Part shown: piece by piece, positions 39,028 through 48,101 of the stretch
Layout of the letters: each line of letters begins with the position of its first letter
Numbering within the stretch: position 1 is the first letter of the stretch
Assembly (NCBI GenBank): GCA_963802635.1
Contig: CAWDJJ010000001.1
Location: forward strand, 62,001-126,000
Source of the DNA: CAVTLG01 sp963802635
Lineage (GTDB): Bacteria > Chloroflexota > Ktedonobacteria > Ktedonobacterales > Ktedonobacteraceae
Length of the DNA stretch: 64,000 nucleotides
Direction: 5' to 3'
The notes under the pieces: generated by a model
Told to the model about the DNA's origin: nothing
Database searches by the model: none
Seen by the model: the letters and a program-made list of their open reading frames with translations, nothing else
Translations under genes and position numbers: made by a program

Positions 39028-39563
39028 AAATTTACCTTTTTCTCTTTTATCAGGATACTTTAGAAGCGGAACTCAAAATGCTCATCGTCGGGGCAATAAC
39101 CTTATTGTCTCTGTCACTTTTTATTAAGGGCTTTCGTTTTATGCTCCTATAGTAAATATTGATATTAATGAATATACTCATGAAGCTATTATAATAAACA
39201 GTTTACGATAATACAAGAGGTAATAAAAGGAGCTATGGAACTACTCACAAAACCCTATCTGGCTTTATCCACTTCGCGGGTCAATCTCCAGGCGCTGATC
39301 AGCGCCGAGCAACGCTGTCAACGTTGGGTCAAAAACGCTCTTTTATCGTTGGTTGGTAGGTAGCTGAGAAGAGATTTTATGCGATAGACGTATTGCGCGC
39401 ACTCGCACCTTAGTTAAGAAGAGGTTGTGCGTGCGTGTTTGAGGGCACTCGTGGCCTTGTGTACACGCCCGCTATGAAGGTACTATGGTTTTATCAAGGA
39501 ATCAGGTTGCCCAACATCTCTGCATACAATGATAGATTGAAAATATTCAGGAAGGATCTTGCT
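39028..39563. other. Spacer containing one candidate small gene
   Basis: Upstream of two diverging genes. It holds the 42-residue ORF at 39235. The remaining sequence is AT-rich without a recognised repeat or RNA gene. Confidence 0.4.
39235..39363 (+). CDS. Candidate 42-residue small protein
   Basis: An ATG follows AAAAGGAGCT, a good ribosome site, and opens a 42-codon frame that ends in TAG. The product begins MELLTKPYLALSTSRVNLQ and is slightly basic. It has no membrane helix. No family is recognised. It may be a small gene or a chance ORF. Confidence 0.3.
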   Translation: MELLTKPYLALSTSRVNLQALISAEQRCQRWVKNALLSLVGR

Positions 39564-40049
39564 ATGAAGATTAATATTGTACAGATTGTCTCATACACGC
39601 GCCTGTTTGTACGTCTTTGTTTGCCTACAACCGTGTTTATTGGTTTGTGTGCGGGCATTTTCGTGGCTTTTGGCGCAGTTTTGAGGACGTTTTCTCTAAC
39701 CGTTCCTCTTTTCGTTATTGGTGGAGTATGGCTGCTGCTTCTCATCTTCTACATCATTCTTGGAGTAACCTTTACCCACTTCGTCGCTCGCTTTATTCGT
39801 GGTTCCTTTGGGTCAGAAGAATTGCGTGTCCGAAGACGTATGGCCGCCTTGAGCGGTTTCCCTTTTTACGTCCTCTGCTTGCTCTGCTTGATGGCGACTA
39901 TTGTGTGTTTTCTTTTTCCTGATATGGTGAATGGTGTGACTGGGTTCGCAAGTGAGGTTGGCTTTTTGGGTTTCGCTCTTGTCTCGTGTAGCTATCTCAT
40001 TCTGATGCGTTTCTTCTTAGGCTCCTCATCTGCCATTGCTCATCAGTAA
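39564..40049 (+). CDS. Small integral membrane protein with four helices
   Basis: The product has 161 residues from the ATG at 39564, which follows AGGAAGG by 7 bases; the frame is open to 39435 without a ribosome site. Four hydrophobic segments can be seen (near 15-40, 48-75, 100-120, 132-152). A short charged loop (RGSFGSEELRVRRR) lies between the second and third. There is no enzymatic motif. A strong hairpin follows 33 bases after the stop codon. The function is unknown. Confidence 0.6.
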   Translation: MKINIVQIVSYTRLFVRLCLPTTVFIGLCAGIFVAFGAVLRTFSLTVPLFVIGGVWLLLLIFYIILGVTFTHFVARFIRGSFGSEELRVRRRMAALSGFPFYVLCLLCLMATIVCFLFPDMVNGVTGFASEVGFLGFALVSCSYLILMRFFLGSSSAIAHQ

Positions 40050-40082
40050 TGAGGAAATTGCAATGCCATGAAATGCTGAATA

Positions 40083-40131
40083 ATGCGAGAGGGTGTGCTG
40101 ACGATGGACAGTACAGCATACCCTCTCGCAT
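40083..40131 (+). terminator. Strong hairpin after the four-helix membrane protein
   Basis: 18-base arms (40083-40100 and 40114-40131, starting ATGCGAGAGGGT) with one G-T pair and a 13-base loop. The T-run after it is poor (AGTTTATAC), so it may stabilise mRNA rather than terminate. Confidence 0.55.
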
Positions 40132-40284
40132 AGTTTATACACGACGCTAGCATTGCCTGTGTGGCCGACGTGCGTATGGAGCTGGATGATGGCAAGATCA
40201 AAGCTATGGATAACAACTATGTAGCGCCAGAGCGCAAGCTTACCCAACCACGCAAGAAAAAGCGTCGCGGCTAAAAAAGTGCCA

Positions 40285-40370
40285 GATCTCGCGTAGAATC
40301 CTCCCTTGTGGAGGCCCTACGCGAGGAGGGAAACAGGCCACCGCAAGGGATGGCCCTACGCGACCATGTT
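40285..40370. repeat. REP-like element with CCCTACGCGA arms
   Basis: CTCGCGTAGAATCCTCCCTTG and a following GGCCCTACGCGA near 40316, then GGCCCTACGCGACC at 40353, form overlapping inverted repeats. Related CGCGTAGG and CCGCAAGGG words appear at 24830, 44945 and 58600-58700. Confidence 0.5.
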
Positions 40371-40394
40371 TCCAGCAACCCCGAGTAACTAAGA

Positions 40395-41870
40395 TTACAC
40401 GGATAATGGCGGCAGCAGACCCTGCGGCACAATCGGCAATTGCTTATAAAGTTCAGCTCCAGTTATATGGCTACGCCAGCTCTTGGCTGCATGCAGATCG
40501 CTGACGAAAGCGCTTTGCAAATCGATGTTGAGGGCCTGCCAGAACAGGCTGATGGCACGGCGCGCAAAAGCAATGTCATTGCGTGGCTCAATGCGATCCA
40601 GGTCCTCGAAGAAGAATCCGCAACTAGTAAAACTGTATTGCTGATAGTATTGTGCTTCCAGCAACAGTTGTGTACGCCATGCACTGTGCTTGTCCTGTGG
40701 TAGCGTATGCTCTTTGCCATGACGCGTCCAGAACTGCTCTGGCGTCTCCCAGCCATTACGCAGTACAATATAGTCATCACGAGCTGCCCACGGATCAAGC
40801 AAAGCTTCCCCGGCGTATTGCTCGAACAGTTGGTCTCCATGCTCAGCCAGATTTACCAGAGCCTGGCGTAGCGCACTCTTCCAACTACTATCTCCTTCAG
40901 TACACTCACAACCTATACTCCAGCGCGCGACACCGTGCCCACAGCTCCAGGCACTCGGCTGCTGGATCTCAACTACTCTAGTTGCCGGGTGCATCTGCAT
41001 ATAACGCTCAAGCGCACAGACCTCAAAGCCATTTGTCGGAGCGCCATAGCTGACTAGGCGCGCTAAGAACTTGTCGCGCCAGGGCTTATGATGGCCGTAG
41101 AGTTCACCGTCCGTGGCGATGATCAGCAGTTGTGGATCTCCACTTGTGCGCTTGTTCGCAGAGAGTTGCTCTGGCAGGTAAGACTCAGCGAATTTGTCCG
41201 CATCGTTGGTGAGATTCCAGTCAAAGGAGACGCCACCAGAAAGCGGTGCATTGTAGAAGAAGACCGTCATACTACGGCCATCACGCAGCGGCACGCAATA
41301 CGGCTCGGTTGGATCAATGGGGCCGCTAGCCTGCCACGGAGCCAGAATAGTATAGGTGATACCATTTTGAGCTAGCAAGTCCAGGCTCTCACAGTCCACA
41401 GCCGTCTCTGCCAACCACATGCCGTGAGCATCACGTCCATAGCGGTGACGGAAGTCTTGCAGACCCCACAGGATCTGTGTGCGCTTATCACGGGACGTTG
41501 CGAGCGGCAAAATGGTGTGGTTATATGCCTGAGCCATGGCGTTCCCCACCCCATAACGCTGCATATGCTCATAGTCAGCGGCGATGATACATCGGTACAC
41601 TGCCGGATGAGCCTGCTCTAACCAGGCAGCAAGTGTTGGTCCCAGATCGTAGCTGATGACCGCAAAATTGCCTGACTCGGCATTCGGTTGATAACACTCG
41701 GCAGTAATCTTCTCATTATAGTTAACGAAAGGAGTTGCGCCAGGCTCTAAAGGGATAGTGTTCGTAAAAGGGTCCTCGCGTGGGGGCTGATAAAAATGCC
41801 CATGCAGGCAGAGGTAAGTTAAACTCTTCTGTGAATTGTCAGAAGTGTTAGTCGCCAACGGTTCTATCAT
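40395..41870 (-). CDS. Glycoside hydrolase family 57 protein
   Basis: The product has 491 residues. The ATG at 41870 follows GGAGAAGG by 7 bases; an upstream in-frame ATG at 41906 lacks a site. The opening LCLHGHFYQPPREDPF is the GH57 N-terminal signature (HGHxYQPPR). The catalytic nucleophile is the Glu in HGMWLAETAVD, and the acid/base Asp is expected in ATDGELYGHHKPW. Family enzymes cleave or transfer alpha-glucan chains, as amylases, branching enzymes or amylopullulanases. The protein is shorter than many GH57 enzymes with extra C-terminal domains. No signal peptide is present, so it acts in the cytoplasm, probably on storage glucan. Confidence 0.85.
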   Translation of the reverse strand: MIEPLATNTSDNSQKSLTYLCLHGHFYQPPREDPFTNTIPLEPGATPFVNYNEKITAECYQPNAESGNFAVISYDLGPTLAAWLEQAHPAVYRCIIAADYEHMQRYGVGNAMAQAYNHTILPLATSRDKRTQILWGLQDFRHRYGRDAHGMWLAETAVDCESLDLLAQNGITYTILAPWQASGPIDPTEPYCVPLRDGRSMTVFFYNAPLSGGVSFDWNLTNDADKFAESYLPEQLSANKRTSGDPQLLIIATDGELYGHHKPWRDKFLARLVSYGAPTNGFEVCALERYMQMHPATRVVEIQQPSAWSCGHGVARWSIGCECTEGDSSWKSALRQALVNLAEHGDQLFEQYAGEALLDPWAARDDYIVLRNGWETPEQFWTRHGKEHTLPQDKHSAWRTQLLLEAQYYQQYSFTSCGFFFEDLDRIEPRNDIAFARRAISLFWQALNIDLQSAFVSDLHAAKSWRSHITGAELYKQLPIVPQGLLPPLSV

Positions 41871-41941
41871 ATAAACACCTTCTCCGGTACACAGCAATAA
41901 CAGCACTGCAACACCAGAACACGCTATAAATCCTATCGTCT

Positions 41942-41950
41942 AGTATAACA
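41942..41950 (-). promoter_or_regulatory. Extended -10 promoter, TGTTATACT
   Basis: Minus-strand TGTTATACT, 72 bases before the GH57 start codon. The same nonamer precedes the tRNA-Pro gene at 43442. Confidence 0.45.
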
Positions 41951-42258
41951 TAGAAACTGAGCAATGTATTTCCGGGAATGTACCTCCGTCGCGGTGTAAT
42001 GAGGGTCAGTGACTCTACAAAACGTCTGCATATTTCCTGGCTTGCTTTCTATGTTTTCCTATCCCGATAGGAAATGGCGGAAGCGCGCTATGTCCATTGA
42101 CGATCCGTTTGCCAGCTACTCCAAAAGTATAAGGATAGTACTTTATTCTTTAGAGTAGCTGCCGATTATCATACTATAGTACTTTTATAGATGTACAAAA
42201 GGCGAAAGTGGATGGAAAGTCAGGAGGATACATAGTCTATATTCCCCTGGCTGACAAC
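41951..42258. other. Spacer without recognisable genes
   Basis: Between the GH57 promoter and the repeat element at 42259. No ORF or RNA gene is supported. Confidence 0.4.
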
Positions 42259-42304
42259 TTATATTGCCTTGCATTCAGATGATGAATGCCTATGGGTATT
42301 ATGC
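42259..42304 (-). repeat. Second copy of the palindromic stop-codon repeat
   Basis: TTATATTGCCTTGCATT at 42259-42275 and AATGCCTATGGGTATTATGC at 42285-42304 flank a short centre. Both flanks match the element at 12747-12820. On the minus strand the TAA stop of the HNH gene lies inside the element. Confidence 0.85.
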
Positions 42305-42844
42305 GCTCAATCCCTGGTTTGGTACTACCTGGGCGCTGGTGAGAAACGCCTCATAGGCTTCGCGCAATTTCGGATAACGCAGTAGGAAGAAGCCAACATA
42401 TTCCTGTGACAACGCACGAGGTTGCCGTAAGAGATGCATATTTGCCTCTTTCAGCAAGCGGCTGCCCTTTCTACCGTTACAGACTTTACAACAAGCTACG
42501 AGGTTTTCCCAGGTACTTTGCCCTCCACGAGATCGTGGAATGATATGGTCTAGTGTGAGATCGCGGCCACGCTTGCCACAATATTGGCAAGTTTCATCAT
42601 CGCGCAGCAGAATATTCGCGCGCGAGGGCTGTAGGGCGATACGAGGCACCCGCACATTGGCTAACAGTTGCACAATGACCGGGCGTTCCAGCTCAAGACG
42701 TCTAGCTTGAATACTCTCTTCGATCAGATCACGAACATTCTCATCTACAAATGTTACCTTATGCTTCGACAACAAAACGATGAGACGACGCTCTGGAATA
42801 ACCGAGAGAGGTTGTAGCGAGGAATTCAATACAAGTACAGGCAT
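42299..42844 (-). CDS. HNH endonuclease
   Basis: The product has 181 residues from the ATG at 42844, behind AAGGAAAG. The N-terminal 90 residues (VLVLNSSLQPLSVIPERRLI, VRVPRIALQPSRANILLRD) are the usual lead-in of this widespread family. The HNH motif follows: CQYCGKRG zinc pair, LTLDHIIPRSRGG with the catalytic His, WENLVACCKVCNGRKG with the second zinc pair. The enzyme probably nicks or cuts DNA. The family is common as a single chromosomal gene, sometimes linked to phage or repair, and the role here is not shown by neighbours. Its last codon and stop lie inside a repeat element. Confidence 0.85.
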   Translation of the reverse strand: MPVLVLNSSLQPLSVIPERRLIVLLSKHKVTFVDENVRDLIEESIQARRLELERPVIVQLLANVRVPRIALQPSRANILLRDDETCQYCGKRGRDLTLDHIIPRSRGGQSTWENLVACCKVCNGRKGSRLLKEANMHLLRQPRALSQEYVGFFLLRYPKLREAYEAFLTSAQVVPNQGLSA

Positions 42845-43256
42845 GAACGGACTTTCCTTCCTCTCTGTCAGAGCCGATAGCAAATGCAGATAGCGAGGAA
42901 GACAACTGACGATGTGAGCATGAGGAAAGGGAACCGACCTCAGGCCCTTCAGTTGTTACGCCGACTGCGATGACCAGATGGATAAGGACGGAGGTGTCTT
43001 ACATACCCAGGAGAATCAGGCACAGCAGGGGTGTTGCTCCACACCGACTCTGTACCGCCTGTACAGAACGTGGTGTGCAAGAGTATCAGATGGCAGCCAC
43101 TGCTACTGGGTCTAGTAGCTATCTGATATCCCTGCATCTATAAACTCCTTTGTGCGCCTGTTGATAGTATTATGACACATACTATGTCACGTCGCATTGC
43201 TTATCCTGAAAGGATTGATGCTCCTGACTCCCTTGAGAGGGAAGTATGTGTCATCC
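42845..43256. other. Spacer with one candidate small gene
   Basis: Between the HNH gene and tRNA-Pro. It contains only the 62-codon minus-strand ORF at 42949. No repeat or other RNA gene is recognised. Confidence 0.4.
42949..43137 (-). CDS. Candidate 62-residue small protein
   Basis: An AAGGAG site lies 7 bases before the ATG at 43137. The product starts MQGYQIATRPSSSGCH and is Ser/Pro/His-rich with a basic tail (GHRSRRNN). No domain or membrane helix is seen. It lies between the HNH gene and tRNA-Pro on the same strand. The good ribosome site is the main support. Confidence 0.3.
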   Translation of the reverse strand: MQGYQIATRPSSSGCHLILLHTTFCTGGTESVWSNTPAVPDSPGYVRHLRPYPSGHRSRRNN

Positions 43257-43333
43257 TGGTCGGGGTGAGAGGACTTGAACCTCCGACCTCAGCGTCCCGA
43301 ACGCTGCGCGCTAGCCGACTGCGCTACACCCCG
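43257..43333 (-). tRNA. trnP(cgg): tRNA-Pro (anticodon CGG), CCA encoded
   Basis: On the minus strand the acceptor CGGGGTG pairs with CACCCCG. The D-arm is AGCGCAGTCGGCTAGCGC, the anticodon loop is TTCGGGA, the T-arm is GGAGGTTCAAGTCCTC, and the discriminator A is followed by encoded CCA (43257-43259). The anticodon CGG reads CCG codons. Confidence 0.95.
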
Positions 43334-43441
43334 GTTTGACATTCATGCAAGTAACCACTGAACTTATCCATGAACTGAGCGATAGCCACTCACTGATACA
43401 ACGAAGTGTATCAGCAATAGGCTTCTACTCTGCCTGTATGT

Positions 43442-43450
43442 AGTATAACA
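43442..43450 (-). promoter_or_regulatory. Extended -10 promoter for tRNA-Pro
   Basis: Minus-strand TGTTATACT, 109 bases upstream of the mature tRNA 5' end; a leader of this length would need RNase P processing. The match to the box at 41942 supports it. Confidence 0.35.
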
Positions 43451-43499
43451 TACTGAGCCAAATTTTGGCAATAGGCGCTCTGCGATTTTCTGACGAACA

Positions 43500-44759
43500 C
43501 TACAAAATTTGCTTGATCAACTGATCGGCCAGTGCAAGTGAATAATTCTGGCCGCGATCATGCGGATAGACCTGGAACATATTTGCCACCCATAGTCCAT
43601 GTAGCGGAGTGTGTAGCGGAGGAATGTGCGCTCGGTAATCGGTGGTAACAATAGGCTGGGCAAAAGGAGCCTGAAACACCCAGCTTTCCTTGACCCACGC
43701 CGGGTCAAAGGCTGGCACAAGGCGTTGTAGATGCGGAAAGAACTCCGTCATCACGGCTTCTTTGCTCATTGTGAAGAGTGGGTCGTGCATAGGACGATAG
43801 TTGCCGAGATAGACGAGATGTCGTCCACCATACTCCGAGGGCGAACGGAAGTTGGTGTGCTCGAATATGCCGGTGAAAGGATAACCAGGATCACACATGT
43901 TGATCCAGTAGCTGTCAGTGAGAGGACGGTCCAGGGCCAGGATGAGGCAATGCGCCCCGTATGCCTGACCCCAATCGTGCTGGGCGCGATAGTCAGCGGA
44001 CAATGCTGGTATCAAGCGGCAGGCCAGACGTGTGGGCAATGTCGAGATGACGCGATCAAAGGTCCATGAGCCTTTGTTTGTTTGCACGCGCCAGTGGTCG
44101 TCCACCTGTTCCACCGTTTGAATACTAGTCCCGAGCAGCACTTTGCCGCCTGCTCGGATGATGTGCTCGACTAAGCGTTCATAGAGTTGTTGGAAACCGC
44201 CGCGCAAATAGCCCAATTGGGTTGTACGATCATGGATGCGTGCCCAGAACCAGGGGAGGGCGATCTGGTCGTATAGTTCGCCAAACTTTCCCTGGAAGAG
44301 TGCTGCAAATAGCATCTCGTAGGGATGCTGGCCCATCCAACGGCGTAGCCAGGCGTCGGCGGTCTTACCCTCCAACCAATCGGGGTTGGCGACTTTGAAG
44401 AAGGCCAGGACCGCGCCAACCCGCAGACGCTCAACGAAACTTAGGGGCTGGAAACGTAAGAGCGAGAGCGGCGAATCGAGCTGATGGTATTCTCCGCCAA
44501 CCAGACTCACCGTACGCGGACTCTGCCACTCCAGCAGCTCTCCCAGGCCAATTTCTTTGATGACCTGGATCACCATTTTGTCGGTGCGAAAGATATGATG
44601 GTAGAACTTCTCCAGCCAGGCATCACCAACGCGGAAGCCAGAGGCCAAGCCTCCGGCAATCTCTTCTTGCTCAAAAACCATCACTGATTGACCCGCCTGC
44701 GTCAGTCGATAGGCCGCCATCAGCCCTGCTGCGCCGCCGCCTAGCACTGCGTATTCCAT
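43500..44759 (-). CDS. FAD-dependent amine oxidase/protoporphyrinogen oxidase-like protein
   Basis: The product has 419 residues. It starts with a dinucleotide-binding GGGAAGLMAAYRL motif, followed by FEQEEIAGGLASGF, the Glu and GG pair typical of amine oxidase/HemY-type flavoproteins. A substrate region and the C-terminal FAD motif (GLWVANMFQVYPHDRGQN) follow. Related proteins in sugar and exopolysaccharide clusters are annotated as UDP-galactopyranose mutase-like, and others as protoporphyrinogen oxidases. No haem or sugar gene lies beside it, so the substrate is open. It has its own extended -10 promoter at 44849 and ends before tRNA-Pro. Confidence 0.8.
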   Translation of the reverse strand: MEYAVLGGGAAGLMAAYRLTQAGQSVMVFEQEEIAGGLASGFRVGDAWLEKFYHHIFRTDKMVIQVIKEIGLGELLEWQSPRTVSLVGGEYHQLDSPLSLLRFQPLSFVERLRVGAVLAFFKVANPDWLEGKTADAWLRRWMGQHPYEMLFAALFQGKFGELYDQIALPWFWARIHDRTTQLGYLRGGFQQLYERLVEHIIRAGGKVLLGTSIQTVEQVDDHWRVQTNKGSWTFDRVISTLPTRLACRLIPALSADYRAQHDWGQAYGAHCLILALDRPLTDSYWINMCDPGYPFTGIFEHTNFRSPSEYGGRHLVYLGNYRPMHDPLFTMSKEAVMTEFFPHLQRLVPAFDPAWVKESWVFQAPFAQPIVTTDYRAHIPPLHTPLHGLWVANMFQVYPHDRGQNYSLALADQLIKQIL

Positions 44760-44848
44760 ATCTTAGTCCTCGTTGCCTTGCTACATATGCTCTGCTACAA
44801 AATATCGTACCGCTGCGATTGTCCAAAACCCAGCGGCATGCTGCGACT

Positions 44849-44857
44849 ATTTTAGCA
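44849..44857 (-). promoter_or_regulatory. Extended -10 promoter, TGCTAAAAT
   Basis: Minus-strand TGCTAAAAT, 90 bases before the FAD oxidoreductase start. Identical nonamers lie upstream of ppk and of the gene at 26760. Confidence 0.5.
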
Positions 44858-44910
44858 TAGCTGACGAGTAAGTGATATAGATATGCTGATACGCGATGGT
44901 ATTCCTCTTG

Positions 44911-44953
44911 AAGGGTAGCTCTTCAGGTGAAGCGTTGGACTTTCGCGTAGGGA
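44911..44953. repeat. Copy of the CTCTTCAGGTGA repeat
   Basis: AGCTCTTCAGGTGAAG followed by TTCGCGTAGGGAC matches the order of words at 24807-24850 with small differences. Confidence 0.5.
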
Positions 44954-44985
44954 CAAGACAGCTAAACCACTGGATGCTGCAAAGC

Positions 44986-45705
44986 TCAATGCACCGTGAC
45001 CCGATCTAGCACTTTCTGCGCAAAGAGATGGGCATCTACGGGATATCTTGCCGTGATGAGATTCCCATCCTCTACCACAAACGGCTGCCTGATACTCCTA
45101 CCGTGCAAGAAATCACCGTTCTCCTTGAGTATTTTCACTGTTTCGTCTTCAACATACTTGGGATAGGTTCGATAGTAGTCTCCCAATCGCCAGGAGGTCA
45201 GATAATAGGCAGTACGTTCCAACGGTTTTGTCAGTGCAGTGACCTTTCTTCCATACAACATACTTCTACCTGTTGCAGGATCAATTGTCCTTGCCAGCAC
45301 CAGGACGCCGTGGCAGATAGCCCCAATGATTTTATTTTGTGTGAGAAACTGCAGTGCCTTGTCCTGTACCACCTTGTTTTCTAAATACTGACACATGCCC
45401 TTGGCATGGCCGCCTGGCAAGAGTAGTACTGCATATTGTTGGGTATCTATATGATCATATGGGATGGGATGCCGGAACGCCTCGTCGTTTTCGAGTTCTC
45501 GATAGGCGGTCAACGCGTCGGGTCGTGCACCCAACTGTCCAAAAATGACGCCTGTGAGCAGGCGTGGGTCGGCCTGACCCGTTTGCCCCGTTTCTGTGCT
45601 GAAGATGACCTGCCAACCGGCGGCCACAAAATGTTTCCAGGGGATAGAAACCTCTGTGGGATCGAAGTCTCTGTCGGGTAGCGGCATGATCGCTTGCTTT
45701 GCCAT
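44986..45705 (-). CDS. DJ-1/PfpI (ThiJ) superfamily protein
   Basis: The product has 239 residues. The nucleophile-elbow motif is GAICHGVLVLAR with the conserved Cys and His. An upstream VLLLPGGHAKGM strand-turn carries the usual GG. A Glu in the STETG region near the N-terminus completes the pattern. The gene has a longer N-terminus than the simplest PfpI proteins, as in Hsp31/ThiJ-like members. Members act as glyoxalases, chaperones or amidases; the sequence alone does not choose. It stands alone on the minus strand, followed by a spacer with a repeat. Confidence 0.85.
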   Translation of the reverse strand: MAKQAIMPLPDRDFDPTEVSIPWKHFVAAGWQVIFSTETGQTGQADPRLLTGVIFGQLGARPDALTAYRELENDEAFRHPIPYDHIDTQQYAVLLLPGGHAKGMCQYLENKVVQDKALQFLTQNKIIGAICHGVLVLARTIDPATGRSMLYGRKVTALTKPLERTAYYLTSWRLGDYYRTYPKYVEDETVKILKENGDFLHGRSIRQPFVVEDGNLITARYPVDAHLFAQKVLDRVTVH

Positions 45706-45972
45706 CGTGCTTTGTCCTCCAATTGCACTTTCTCACGCGTATTACTGCCTCACTGTATGCTGATTTGCTCAGCATTGTCAAGAAATCACGTTGTTATAAT
45801 GTTGTTGGATAGCGTATCCCTCTCTGAACGGTGAAGTTTATTGAGGGCAAGGTAAAGATCATGGGAAGTTTGCTGCCAGGAAGCTCTGGTCCACAAGCAG
45901 GTTGGAAGCAAGCGGCATGATGGTAGGCGTGTGCTGCCTGGAGGCAGAATTCGTAGGCACGCAAAAAAAGGC

Positions 45973-46001
45973 TTGACGAAAATGTCCGAACCTGCTATAT
46001 T
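45973..46001 (+). promoter_or_regulatory. Sigma-70-type promoter of tRNA-Phe
   Basis: TTGACG (45973-45978) and TATATT (45996-46001) with a 17-base spacer; the mature tRNA starts 10 bases after the -10 box. Confidence 0.85.
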
Positions 46002-46010
46002 ATTGCACAT

Positions 46011-46083
<73 letters not shown>

Positions 46084-46103
46084 CCGCCCTACTTGTAGGA
46101 TGA

Positions 46104-46146
46104 CCCTTTCGAGCCGTATACGTAGCCGCTCGAAGGGCTTTTTTAT
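46104..46146 (+). terminator. Rho-independent terminator after tRNA-Phe
   Basis: CCCTTTCGAGC pairs with GCTCGAAGGG (one bulge), followed by CTTTTTTATTT. Confidence 0.85.
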
Positions 46147-46424
46147 TTCCGTGGTATCTACGCCAATGTAGCGATGCTGTAGCAACCAACATTTAATTTT
46201 TTTGCGGCTCGTCTTTATAGCAGAGGTAATGATTGTAAAAATAGGTTTGACTAAGGTATGGTTCAGAGTAAGCTCAGATCAATGTGGCAAATTTGAACAA
46301 TCCAAACTGCGAAAAATAAATTCTGAGATGGCTTCCTGAGGGGCATTAAAATTTATTTTAGATTGGCTCATTTGTTCAAAACAGTCACATTTATTTGAAC
46401 TATGCCTTGCAAGATTTATATCCT

Positions 46425-47909
46425 CTATTCAGTACCAAATAACATATGAACTAAATCCGAGGAAGAGTTAACTTTGAGTGCTTGCCCACTCAAAGAGAGC
46501 AAATCGATATCAAGGTGATCGTTCAAGAAAGAAACACACCAAGAATCTCCTGGTATCTGGGCTACTAATGCGATTATTTTTCGACGAGGGATCTGTGATT
46601 GGAGAGAACGTAGATAGTCGTATTGGGAAACTTGCCCTATTGCATAGCGAAGCTGGGCCACAAAATTCCGAAATGTTACGCTTTTAACTTCAACAATAAA
46701 TTCGCTTTGTCCAAACTCTATTAGAAGATCCACCGAGCTAGGATCTTCTAATACTCTAGCTCCCTTCTCCTGGCAAATTTTAGCGATACGATCAACCATA
46801 GAGTTATGAGTAAGATGTGCTTGGCTCACTAATTTTAAATCATAAGACGCATCTATTTTCCTCCTATCTTGTTCCAAAAGCTTTTCCTCAAAAGCATCAA
46901 AAACACCATGATCATATTCTCGTAGAACGATAGTGCTACTTTTTCCACCAAAGAACTCCCATTTATCCTCTTCACTTAGGCTAGCTTCTGTAGCTTGATC
47001 AGGCATTGGAAGTGAGGATATACTTAAGTCCAAAGACCCGAAGTAAGCATACCAACCTATATTTTCATCTCGATCAAATATGGAAGGCTTCCAAAAAGAG
47101 GACTCTTTTTCTAATTCTAAGAATTGGGTATCAATTTGTGACGAATTGTCGAGACTGAACTGGGATAACCCAATCTTTCCTTTACTTGACTCAACAAAAT
47201 ATGTGTTTGCTCGGATGAATTTGATCCACTCTAAAGCATTTCGATGTAGGCCTATAAGATCATAGTTCACGACACCTGTTCTGAATTTTACTATATCAGC
47301 TACACATGCATTAACATCACTATGATTGGAACATCGCATAGCATAATTTGCTATTTCCTTAGCACTAAGAGTAGCTACTTCCCCACGAGCCTTGAGCGCT
47401 TGCAGAATACGCCATATCAATATAGTTGGACGTATCAATACTCCCGTTTTTAAGTGCAATTCGGTCAATTTCCCATACTGGTTAAAAGATGTACCACTCA
47501 ACTTTAACTTGACTAAATCATCGATTGTACTATTATGCCCATTGGGATATTGATAACGAATAGATTGAAGGGTCATGACCTCTGAATAACTAAGCTCTTT
47601 GCCAAGGTAGGCAAGACCAAGAGGAGTTATTTCAACTGGTTTTATATATCGCGTGGAATAAATCAAACCCAATTCACTTAAAATTTGCTGATAATCCCTC
47701 CAAATATCTGGCTGTCCAGTATCACTACGGACATTAGGAGGAAGCAAATTATTAGTTATTAAGTAATAATTTACGTATGGAGCTGGATCAACAACGTCGC
47801 GATGCATTGAAGCACCCAATAAAATATGATACAGCAATCGGTCATCGACTTTAGCCATGTGATTAGTTATAGACCAACTATATCTGGGGTAAGGAGGATC
47901 AGGGTACAT
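46425..47909 (-). CDS. Type II restriction endonuclease-like protein (PD-(D/E)XK)
   Basis: The product has 494 residues from the ATG at 47909 behind GGAAGAG; a TTG at 47927 is also in frame. The first 250 residues look like winged-helix DNA-recognition modules (repeated Leu-rich helices, GLAYLGKELSYSEVM). The C-terminal third carries a PD-(D/E)XK site: Asp in SSVDLLIEF and EVK in FIVEVKSVT, followed by a Gln-containing helix (QLRYAIGQVSQYDYL). This is the layout of AlwI/FokI-type enzymes with separate recognition and cleavage parts. A cytosine methyltransferase gene lies 192 bases upstream on the same strand, so the two form a restriction-modification pair. AT-rich base composition marks it as acquired. 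Confidence 0.75.
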   Translation of the reverse strand: MYPDPPYPRYSWSITNHMAKVDDRLLYHILLGASMHRDVVDPAPYVNYYLITNNLLPPNVRSDTGQPDIWRDYQQILSELGLIYSTRYIKPVEITPLGLAYLGKELSYSEVMTLQSIRYQYPNGHNSTIDDLVKLKLSGTSFNQYGKLTELHLKTGVLIRPTILIWRILQALKARGEVATLSAKEIANYAMRCSNHSDVNACVADIVKFRTGVVNYDLIGLHRNALEWIKFIRANTYFVESSKGKIGLSQFSLDNSSQIDTQFLELEKESSFWKPSIFDRDENIGWYAYFGSLDLSISSLPMPDQATEASLSEEDKWEFFGGKSSTIVLREYDHGVFDAFEEKLLEQDRRKIDASYDLKLVSQAHLTHNSMVDRIAKICQEKGARVLEDPSSVDLLIEFGQSEFIVEVKSVTFRNFVAQLRYAIGQVSQYDYLRSLQSQIPRRKIIALVAQIPGDSWCVSFLNDHLDIDLLSLSGQALKVNSSSDLVHMLFGTE

Positions 47910-48101
47910 AAAATCACACTCTTCCAAAAGTACTGTAACGTTTCCACAATTCTTCGCATGTTAATCATGTCATGAAATGTATATTCTACCTTACATAATG
48001 TAAGTAACGGTAGCAATATACGTTAATGCAACTAAAGAGACTTCATAAAAGGAAATCTATTTACTCAATTATAACACGAAAATTGTGAGGATTGTACTCT
48101 T

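Noticed and set aside
45455..45781. Minus-strand frame overlapping the DJ-1/PfpI gene
   Set aside because: Out of frame with the conserved Cys/His motifs; no domain or ribosome site.
46147..46424. Attachment-site repeat of the tRNA-Phe 3' end
   Set aside because: No copy of the tRNA end was recognised between the tRNA and the restriction-modification genes.
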